Of a DNA stretch of 5,577 nt, positions 1-5,046 are shown one piece after another. Position numbers and translations under genes: made by a program. Origin of the DNA: Anaerolineales bacterium UBA4826 (GTDB taxonomy: Bacteria; Chloroflexota; Anaerolineae; UBA4142); assembly GCA_002400365.1 (NCBI GenBank), contig DHFK01000207.1, forward strand, positions 1 to 5,577, written 5' to 3'. Numbering within the stretch: the first letter of the stretch is position 1; every line of letters begins with the position of its first letter. The notes beneath the pieces are model-generated. The model saw only the letters and a list, made by a program, of their open reading frames with translations. It made no database searches and was not told where the DNA came from.

Positions 1-8
1 TGGTTACA

Positions 9-54
9 GGGACACTACCAAGTGTCGAGAGGGTGCGTACCGCCTCGAAGTCCC
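9..54. repeat. Possible three-way-junction fold at the left edge
   Basis: GGG (9-11) can pair with CCC (52-54), enclosing ACACT (12-16) paired with AGTGT (21-25), then CGAG (26-29) with CTCG (44-47) and GGT (32-34) with ACC (39-41). Alternatively GACACT (11-16) pairs with AGTGTC (21-26) as a simple 6-bp hairpin with a 4-nt loop. The individual pairings are read directly; the folded RNA is inferred. Confidence 0.35.
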
Positions 55-155
55 AACGCTATTAGGTCAATCCGTACTCCAAAGGAGATCGCAGACGGGC
101 AAATCTTCTTCAGACCTGCCCTATTCTTGGTCAGATAAGTCGCGTGCAAGGTTTT

Positions 156-193
156 TGTCCAGCCGGGTTTCGGCCAGGACACCCTTCGGGTGT
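156..193. repeat. Two overlapping hairpins downstream of the kinase gene
   Basis: Hairpin A pairs TGTCC (156-160) with GGACA (177-181) and GCCG (162-165) with CGGC (171-174), leaving a 5-nt loop and a small internal loop. Hairpin B pairs ACACCC (179-184) with GGGTGT (188-193) around a 3-nt loop. The two share bases 179-181, so they cannot both be complete. Five T residues (152-156) lead into hairpin A on the plus strand, on the wrong side for a plus-strand terminator, and read as A residues after it on the minus strand. Confidence 0.6.
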
Positions 194-297
194 TTACTAC
201 AACTCTCCTCGAAATGCCTTGTCCACCGTGCTGGGCAGAAGTGCGTCCAGTTCTTCTTACGATTGCGCTGGAGTGATCCATGTATGCCAAACTCACG

Positions 298-1788
298 TCA
301 ATTAGCGACGGGCATCGTGACGATAATTCGCGTACCATGACCCGGCTGTGATTCAATTTGGAATGTGCCACCGCCAAACGTAGCCCGCTCTTGCATCCCG
401 AGCAAACCCAACCCGCGTCCCTGGTCTTCCGAATCAAACACTGATGTCACATCAAAGCCACAGCCATCGTCCTGAACAGTTACTTGGACAAATGAATCGC
501 GAAAGTCGAACGAAAGACCTAGGTGCTGCGCCGAGGCGTGCTTGGCAATGTTGTTGATCGCCTCTTGGACAATGCGGAACAGTGTGATTTCCATGCCCGA
601 CGGCAAGCGTCTCGCGATTCCTTGCACGGCGACTTTTATTTCGACGCCGTGCGGCGCTAAATGTTGCTCTGCATACGAGCGCAACGCCGCCAACAATCCC
701 AGGTCTTCGAGGACAATTGGTCGTAGGTCGAGCATCAGTTCGTGTGTTCGATCCACGGCGCGCGCTGCCACTGATCGCGCGTGCAGCAGACGCTGCTTCA
801 ATCCGGCTTGTTCCGGCGGCAGAGCGCGCTCGGCGGCGTCCATCTCCATCGTCACGGCGCTGAGCACCTGACCCAGTTGATCGTGCAAATCACGCGCAAT
901 CCGTTTGCGTTCTTCTTCCTGCGCGTTGTTCAGTTTTTCCAAAAGTTGACCGCGCAGGGCTTCTTTGTGTTGCAGTTCATCGTAGAGTTGCTTGTTTTCT
1001 ATTTCTTTCGCTTGCAACCCTTCCGCCATGCGGTTGAAGGCATCCGCCAATTCTCCCACCTCGTCGCTGCTGGCAATCAACGCCCGCTCTCCCAGGTCGC
1101 CGCGCCCGAAGAGTTTGATGGTCTGGACGAGTTGTTCTAATTTGGTAACCACCAATGTGCTCATCATGAGATTGACAGCGATGATCGCGAGCAACATGAC
1201 GGCGAACGACCAAAGGACGCTGTCGCGCAAATCGGTCGCCAAATACTGGTCAACGCCTGTCAGCGAAATGTCCGTCAGCAAGACCCCATTGAGTCGCGCG
1301 CGCGAGTCATGACACTCGTAGCACTCTGGTTGATTCTCAATGGGCGTCATGGTGCGAAAAATTCGCCCATTGACTTGCGTAAGGATTACACTCCCCTTGC
1401 GTTGCTCGGACGCATAGCGATGACAAACCTGGCAAGTGGGGTCTTCTTGGCTGAGGCGTGCGCCAACCGTCTGACCTTTCGGCGCGATCCGGATTTCACC
1501 TTGTTTGTCGAGGACGGCGAGGTTGACAATCTCACCTTGCTGGGCGACCGCGTCTACGATCTTTTGGATTTCGCCAAAGTCGTTGGTGAGCATGGCATGG
1601 CGCAGGCTGCCCGTGATCACTTGTCCCATGGCGGTCGTCGCGCGTTCCAAATTCCCCATCAAGACATCGTGGTGTCGCCAGTACTGAAAGTGGGAATACG
1701 CCCCCAGGATCGGCACGAGCAACACCACCGCCCCAACGGTGATTTTGAAGCGAAGACTGCGCAAGAATCGGTTTGCGCGGATTGGCAT
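298..1788 (-). CDS. NarL/UhpB-type sensor histidine kinase with a diheme c periplasmic domain
   Basis: Two-component sensor of the HisKA_3 class, 496 aa. TM1 is at about 16-33 and TM2 at about 191-214, enclosing a periplasmic domain of about 155 residues. That domain holds two covalent heme motifs, CQVCH (119-123) and CYECH (156-160), 37 residues apart, which points to redox or small-ligand sensing by heme c. A HAMP linker follows (about 215-267), then a short coiled coil (about 260-295). The dimerisation and phosphoacceptor motif is ARDLHDQLGQ, with His302. The ATPase has an N-box (QEAINNIAKHA, 408-418), a G1 box (DDGCGF, 440-445) and a G2 box (GRGLGLLGMQERA, 457-469). It begins 10 nt after the cytochrome stop without a visible Shine-Dalgarno, suggesting translational coupling. 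No response regulator gene follows in the 297 nt that remain, so its partner is unknown. Kinase family is certain; the heme-sensing role is inferred. Confidence 0.95.
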   Translation of the reverse strand: MPIRANRFLRSLRFKITVGAVVLLVPILGAYSHFQYWRHHDVLMGNLERATTAMGQVITGSLRHAMLTNDFGEIQKIVDAVAQQGEIVNLAVLDKQGEIRIAPKGQTVGARLSQEDPTCQVCHRYASEQRKGSVILTQVNGRIFRTMTPIENQPECYECHDSRARLNGVLLTDISLTGVDQYLATDLRDSVLWSFAVMLLAIIAVNLMMSTLVVTKLEQLVQTIKLFGRGDLGERALIASSDEVGELADAFNRMAEGLQAKEIENKQLYDELQHKEALRGQLLEKLNNAQEEERKRIARDLHDQLGQVLSAVTMEMDAAERALPPEQAGLKQRLLHARSVAARAVDRTHELMLDLRPIVLEDLGLLAALRSYAEQHLAPHGVEIKVAVQGIARRLPSGMEITLFRIVQEAINNIAKHASAQHLGLSFDFRDSFVQVTVQDDGCGFDVTSVFDSEDQGRGLGLLGMQERATFGGGTFQIESQPGHGTRIIVTMPVAN

Positions 1789-1798
1789 GGGTCGGCGA

Positions 1799-2926
1799 CT
1801 ATTTCTGCCAGGCGCGCAGCAAGGCGATGATGTAACTCAGTTGCTCGTCCGACAAGATATTTTTGAAACCATCCATCGCCGTCCCTTTGCGCCCGACCGC
1901 CACAAAATCGACCAATTCCGAATCGCTCTTGGACTGGATGTATTTGCTGTTGCGTAGACTCTTGCCCAGACCGCCGCTGCCATCGTCGCCATGACACGGC
2001 GCGCAATTGCTCGCGTACAATTCCTTGCCGATCTCGGACGGCGGCAAGAGCGCGACCAAACGCGCTTCGGCTTCGGAGAGATGGTTCCCTTTGACCAGCT
2101 CGAGCGCGGCGTTGATTTCTTTGGTCTGCGAACTATTTGCCAGCGGCAGCGCCGCGCTCAGGTAAAATCCCGCATCCACCTTGTCGAATTGTCGGATTGC
2201 GAACAGCGCGTTGCTGATCTGTTTCGCCAACGAGGTTGTCGGGGTCACTTCGCGTCCTTCGCGCCACGCGCCGAGCAAAGCGATGAGATCGTTGATCTGC
2301 TGAGGCGCAAGCACGGTGCCCCAGGTCGGCATTCCTTTCGCCGGGCGTCCATGCATGATCGTGTCGCGATACCAGGCATCGTCAAATTCCTTGAGTCGCT
2401 TGGCGTCGTTCAACGCTGGCGCGGCTTTGGCGCCTTTGCCATCTTCGCCGTGACAGATGGCGCACGTGCCAGCAAAAATCGTCGCGCCGCGCGCTGGGTC
2501 GGGCGCAATGGTCGCGATCACTGGTTCAGGCGCGGTCGGTTCCCACGCGCGAATAAAGGCGACCAAGTGCGCGATTTGTTGATCGGTAAACGGACCGCCG
2601 TGCGTCTGACTCCAGGCAGGCATGATCGTCCCTGGCACTCCAGTGCTGATCAACCCAAACAAGGTCTGATCGGTCGTCGTCTTGAGGAGCGTGCGCGAGT
2701 TGAGCGCGGCGCCGAGCTTGCCTTCGCCTTTTTCGCCATGACACGCCGCGCAGTTTTCCGCAAAGATATTGCGTCCCGCCGCCACGGCGGTCGATTGGTC
2801 GGCGGCTTGGACGGTTTGAATGCGCGTGGGTTCGAGCCAGAGATAGATTTGAAAGACGATCATGAGCGCCACGGTCAGGATCAAGCCCGCGGCAATAAAC
2901 GGCGTATAGTTTTCTCGCGGTCGCAT
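1799..2926 (-). CDS. Membrane-anchored triheme c-type cytochrome
   Basis: Likely the cytochrome c component that accepts electrons from the Rieske protein. The product is 375 aa. An N-terminal hydrophobic anchor spans about 10-30. Three class I-like modules carry CAACH (59-63), CAICH (155-159) and CAPCH (308-312), with probable axial Met102 (IMPAW), Met199 (GMPTW) and Met351 (TAMDGF). Modules 1 and 2 are adjacent. A heme-free, helix-rich linker of about 75 residues (about 225-300) precedes module 3. The ATG at 2926 is chosen because GAGGT at 2932-2936 lies 5 nt upstream. An alternative ATG at 2938, overlapping the Rieske stop as ATGA, adds four residues but has no clear Shine-Dalgarno. The TAG stop is 10 nt before the kinase ATG. 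A triheme cytochrome in place of cytochrome c1 or f is unlike classical complexes; its membership in the complex is inferred from gene order. Confidence 0.93.
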   Translation of the reverse strand: MRPRENYTPFIAAGLILTVALMIVFQIYLWLEPTRIQTVQAADQSTAVAAGRNIFAENCAACHGEKGEGKLGAALNSRTLLKTTTDQTLFGLISTGVPGTIMPAWSQTHGGPFTDQQIAHLVAFIRAWEPTAPEPVIATIAPDPARGATIFAGTCAICHGEDGKGAKAAPALNDAKRLKEFDDAWYRDTIMHGRPAKGMPTWGTVLAPQQINDLIALLGAWREGREVTPTTSLAKQISNALFAIRQFDKVDAGFYLSAALPLANSSQTKEINAALELVKGNHLSEAEARLVALLPPSEIGKELYASNCAPCHGDDGSGGLGKSLRNSKYIQSKSDSELVDFVAVGRKGTAMDGFKNILSDEQLSYIIALLRAWQK

Positions 2927-2934
2927 GGCATACC

Positions 2935-3432
2935 TCATCCTGGATGAAACACCTGCGAAGGATCGAACGCATCGCGCATGATGGGATGCCCCGTATCCAC
3001 CACCAACTTGCCCTCTTTCAAACTCACCGGAAACAGATCGAGGGGGCGCGGCGCAGGACCACCTAGCACCTCACCTTGCCGGTTAAAGATCGAACTGTGG
3101 CACGGACAATTGAATTCGCCGCTGGCTTCGCGCCAGGGAACTGTACAGCCCAGATGCGTGCAGCGCTGCCACAACGCCAGCACGCCGCCGTCTTCCAAAC
3201 GCGAAATATATAAACGACCTTTTTGAACATAACTCACCGTGTTCAGCCCGAATTCCTCCAGCGTGCCAGCGACCACCTCACTGCCAAACGAGCCGGACTC
3301 GACCCGCGGCTTGAAAAACTGAAACAGCGCCACGCCAGTCTCGGCGAACAGACCGGCGAGCGACAAGCCCCACAGCCAGCCCAGAAAATCGCGGCGATTT
3401 AGTTTTTTATTTGTTCCGACACTCGTTACCAT
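2935..3432 (-). CDS. Rieske [2Fe-2S] iron-sulfur protein of the bc-type complex
   Basis: Takes the first electron from quinol at the Qo site and delivers it to a c-type cytochrome. The product is 165 aa. An N-terminal membrane anchor or Tat-type signal is visible: NRRDFLGW at 12-19, with a twin Arg, followed by a hydrophobic stretch to about residue 39. The cluster-binding motifs are CTHLGC at 91-96 and CPCHSSIF at 109-116, giving ligands Cys91, His93, Cys109 and His112 and the conserved disulfide pair Cys96-Cys111. GGPAPRPL at 124-131 is the usual Pro-loop. All cluster and disulfide residues are present, so the protein should be functional. The stop overlaps an in-frame ATG of the next cytochrome frame in an ATGA arrangement, and the gene follows the cytochrome b genes at 21 nt, so all are one transcription unit. 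By analogy it could be called PetC or QcrA. Confidence 0.96.
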   Translation of the reverse strand: MVTSVGTNKKLNRRDFLGWLWGLSLAGLFAETGVALFQFFKPRVESGSFGSEVVAGTLEEFGLNTVSYVQKGRLYISRLEDGGVLALWQRCTHLGCTVPWREASGEFNCPCHSSIFNRQGEVLGGPAPRPLDLFPVSLKEGKLVVDTGHPIMRDAFDPSQVFHPG

Positions 3433-3438
3433 CTTTCG

Positions 3439-3444
3439 CTCCTC
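3439..3444 (-). promoter_or_regulatory. Strong Shine-Dalgarno GAGGAG for the Rieske gene
   Basis: GAGGAG lies 6 nt before the ATG at 3432, in the 21-nt gap after the cytochrome b C-terminal gene. It is the best ribosome binding site in the window and fixes this start. Confidence 0.75.
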
Positions 3445-3453
3445 ACGCAGTTC

Positions 3454-4224
3454 CTACAATCCATCCCATGGATTGTAGCCATTCGGCATTTGCCACGGCA
3501 AGTACAACTTGAATCCCGGACCGCGAAACAGGAATCCGCTCACGGTCAGCACCACTGCGGAAACGATCATCACGGTGAACAAAGCCAGCATCACTTGTCG
3601 CGTATTCGCTTTGAGTCGCCAGAGTGCGAGCGCTGGCAGAATGACGATGAGCGCGATGATGGCAGCGGGCAGCAAGCCCTGCGCGATCCACTGCGGCGCG
3701 ACGGAGCGCAACAACTCGCGCAGACTGAACGCATTGTCCAGCACGATGTACGCCGTCATCGCGACCGCCGCGTAGATCGCTGTCCACACGACGATGCGCT
3801 TGCCACGCGCGGACGCAAACCAGATGCCGGCATCCTCGCGCGCGTGGTCAATGTACGGCAAGACGACCAGGAACAAGACCAGTGCGCCGGGAATAAGAAC
3901 GCCGGCGACGACCGGGTGCATGTGTTCGAGCAGTTCCTGCAAGCCGATAAAATACCAGGGCGCTTTGGCAGGGTCGGTCGTCACGAATGGATTGGCAATC
4001 TCTTCCAGCGGCGCTTGCTTGATCAGCGAGAACAAAAAGATCGCTAGGGTGATGCCGAGAGATAGAACGATCTCCCAAAGCAGGACGATTGGAAACGCGA
4101 ACACCGTATCGTCTGGTCCCTTGTCTACCATCGCGCTTTCGCCGCGCACCAGTTCGACCAACGCAAAGGTCTTGTCGGTGTGCTTGGGGAAAATGTCATC
4201 GCTAACTGGAGTTTGAGCCGCCAT
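3454..4224 (-). CDS. Cytochrome b C-terminal subunit (subunit IV-like, extended)
   Basis: Second half of the split cytochrome b, forming the Qo (quinol oxidation) side with the Rieske protein. The product is 256 aa, longer than the roughly 160-aa, three-helix PetD. Hydrophobic helices appear at about 43-67, 103-124, 144-163, 184-202 and 210-231, so about five. The Qo motif region reads KAPWYFIGLQELL at 87-99: the usual PEWY or PDWY is replaced by APWY, with Pro at the position of the acidic residue. Glu97 and Glu100 lie a few residues later. The C-terminal FRGPG...LPW pattern (233-244) resembles the extended cytochrome b C-terminal subunits of several non-model phyla. The start directly follows the upstream stop, with GAGGT at 4232-4236 as Shine-Dalgarno. 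The TAG stop is 21 nt before the Rieske ATG. Confidence 0.92.
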   Translation of the reverse strand: MAAQTPVSDDIFPKHTDKTFALVELVRGESAMVDKGPDDTVFAFPIVLLWEIVLSLGITLAIFLFSLIKQAPLEEIANPFVTTDPAKAPWYFIGLQELLEHMHPVVAGVLIPGALVLFLVVLPYIDHAREDAGIWFASARGKRIVVWTAIYAAVAMTAYIVLDNAFSLRELLRSVAPQWIAQGLLPAAIIALIVILPALALWRLKANTRQVMLALFTVMIVSAVVLTVSGFLFRGPGFKLYLPWQMPNGYNPWDGL

Positions 4225-4965
4225 TTACTTGACCTCGGAATTGCGCCTTGCCGCCAAGCCGCCGTCTTTGCGCACGCGCCAGATATGGAGCGAGACAAGC
4301 AATCCGATCAAGAGCGGCAGGATGGCGACATGCAGGGTATAAAACCGCAACAGCGAATTTTGCCCCACCTCGGTTCCGCCGAGCAAAAGTTCGCGCATCA
4401 TCGGTCCCGCGACGGGCGCATAACTCGCAATGTTCGTGCCGACCGTGATCGCCCAGTACGCGAGTTGGTCCCACGGCAGAAGATAGCCAGTAAAACTCGC
4501 GCCGAGCGTGAGCAAGAGCAGGACGACGCCGACGATCCAGTTGAATTCGCGCGGCGGTTTGAACGCGCCAGTGTAGAACACGCGCGCCATGTGCAGAATC
4601 ACCGCCAGGACCATCGCGTGCGCCGCCCAGCGGTGCATGTTGCGTGTGAACTGTCCGAGCGGAACCGTCATTTGAATGTCTTTCATCGTCGGGTACGCGC
4701 GCTCGATGGTGGGCGCATAGTAGAACATGAGCAGTAAACCGCTCCACACGAGCAATGCGAATAAAATCGCCGAGATGATGCCCAGCCCAAACGAGTACGA
4801 CCAGCGCAAACTCGGACGGCTGACTTTGACGGGGTGCAGGTGAAAAAAGATATTCGTCGTCATCACCAGCGAGCGGTCGAGTGGGTTATCGGGCAAGCCG
4901 TGGCGGAAGAACGAACGCCATACGCGCGATTCGGTTAGTGGGGTTAAAAGCGACGAACGGGTCAT
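4225..4965 (-). CDS. petB: Cytochrome b6-like diheme subunit of a bc-type quinol oxidoreductase
   Basis: Integral membrane subunit that holds the two b hemes and most of the quinone sites of a cytochrome bc/b6f-type complex. The product is 246 aa, close to the b6 type (about 215-225 aa) plus an N-terminal extension of about 40 residues. Four hydrophobic helices are seen at about 58-82, 112-130, 142-164 and 210-228. Heme ligands are His111 and His125 (H-x13-H) and His212 and His227 (H-x14-H); the second spacing is b6-like. GYLLPWDQLAYWAIT at 160-174 is the conserved cd-helix segment of the family. At the position where b6f and Firmicutes proteins carry the Cys that binds the extra heme c_i, the sequence reads WSYSFGLG (55-62), so that Cys is absent. 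The TAA stop abuts the ATG of the next gene, giving TAAATG and implying tight coupling. Confidence in family is high; the electron acceptor is unknown. Confidence 0.95.
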   Translation of the reverse strand: MTRSSLLTPLTESRVWRSFFRHGLPDNPLDRSLVMTTNIFFHLHPVKVSRPSLRWSYSFGLGIISAILFALLVWSGLLLMFYYAPTIERAYPTMKDIQMTVPLGQFTRNMHRWAAHAMVLAVILHMARVFYTGAFKPPREFNWIVGVVLLLLTLGASFTGYLLPWDQLAYWAITVGTNIASYAPVAGPMMRELLLGGTEVGQNSLLRFYTLHVAILPLLIGLLVSLHIWRVRKDGGLAARRNSEVK

Positions 4966-4970
4966 GGCAA

Positions 4971-4975
4971 CTCCC
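4971..4975 (-). promoter_or_regulatory. Shine-Dalgarno GGGAG deciding the cytochrome b start
   Basis: GGGAG ends 5 nt before the ATG at 4965. An in-frame ATG at 4998 would add 11 residues encoded by the heptamer repeat itself (MGFGILELGVA), which looks like translated intergenic sequence, so the ATG at 4965 is preferred. Confidence 0.65.
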
Positions 4976-4998
4976 AACTCCAAAATCCCAAATCCCAA
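4971..4998 (-). repeat. Four tandem 7-nt repeats, TTGGGAT-like
   Basis: Read on the minus strand, the units are TTGGGAT, TTGGGAT, TTTGGAG and TTGGGAG without interruption. The G-tracts at 4994-4996, 4987-4989, 4980-4981 and 4973-4975 are spaced by 4-5 nt. The last unit supplies the GGGAG Shine-Dalgarno of the cytochrome b gene, and the first two overlap one arm of the neighbouring inverted repeat. Confidence 0.8.
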
Positions 4999-5034
4999 CT
5001 TTCAATCCTTTGAGAATCAGTTGTTGGGATTTGG
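4988..5034. repeat. 12-bp perfect inverted repeat (stem-loop)
   Basis: CCAAATCCCAAC at 4988-4999 is the exact reverse complement of GTTGGGATTTGG at 5023-5034, leaving a 23-nt loop. Within the loop, CAA and TTG can form a short extra stem. It sits directly after the cytochrome c stop codon, upstream of the cytochrome b gene. Confidence 0.85.
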
Positions 5035-5046
5035 AACTAGATGTTT

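Larger units (their letters stand above)
1..297. other. Gene-free 3' flank with several inverted repeats
   Basis: No reading frame here can be assigned to a family. One minus frame stays open from inside the kinase gene down to 15, with a possible GTG at 296 and 93 aa beyond it, but without a Shine-Dalgarno or recognisable motif. The kinase frame itself stays open after its TGA until a TAG at 121-123, with no ATG, GTG or TTG start. Inverted repeats are dense, at 11-26, 26-47, 156-181 and 179-193. The stretch could be the 3' UTR of the cluster, a small structured RNA, or the remnant of a mobile element. No T-tract follows any hairpin in the direction of transcription, so no intrinsic terminator is called. 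Confidence 0.5.
4966..5046 (-). promoter_or_regulatory. 81-nt leader between cytochrome c and cytochrome b genes, with stem-loop and G-rich heptamers
   Basis: This is the only sizeable gap inside the cluster. In the transcribed (minus) sense it contains a perfect 12-bp inverted repeat followed by four G-rich 7-nt repeats that run into the ribosome binding site of the cytochrome b gene. The hairpin has no following U-tract, so it does not look like a standard intrinsic terminator. It could be an mRNA processing or stability element, or could modulate translation of the downstream gene. No convincing -35/-10 pair was seen. Regulatory function is inferred. Confidence 0.4.

Noticed and set aside
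1..26. Terminal inverted repeat of an insertion sequence at the left edge
   Set aside because: The sequence has only a local hairpin. No transposase, target duplication or matching opposite end is in the window.
179..193. Rho-independent terminator of the operon
   Set aside because: The 6-bp stem is short and, in the transcribed direction, is followed by CCTGGCC rather than a U-tract.
15..437. 140-codon minus-strand frame at the left end
   Set aside because: About a third overlaps the kinase ATPase domain in another frame, there is no Shine-Dalgarno, and the product shows no family feature. A shorter GTG start at 296 is possible but unsupported.
1309..1830. 173-codon plus-strand open frame over the kinase N-terminus
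   Set aside because: It is antisense to the membrane and heme-binding part of the kinase, has no recognisable motif, and crosses the junction with the cytochrome gene.
1991..2947. 318-codon open frame on the plus strand opposite the triheme cytochrome
   Set aside because: The opposite strand encodes three heme motifs with proper spacing. The plus frame is Arg-rich, shows no domain, and is the usual shadow of a GC-biased gene.
4966..4998. Extended cytochrome b start at 4998
   Set aside because: The added 11 residues are translated from the intergenic heptamer repeat, and the ATG at 4965 has GGGAG at proper spacing.
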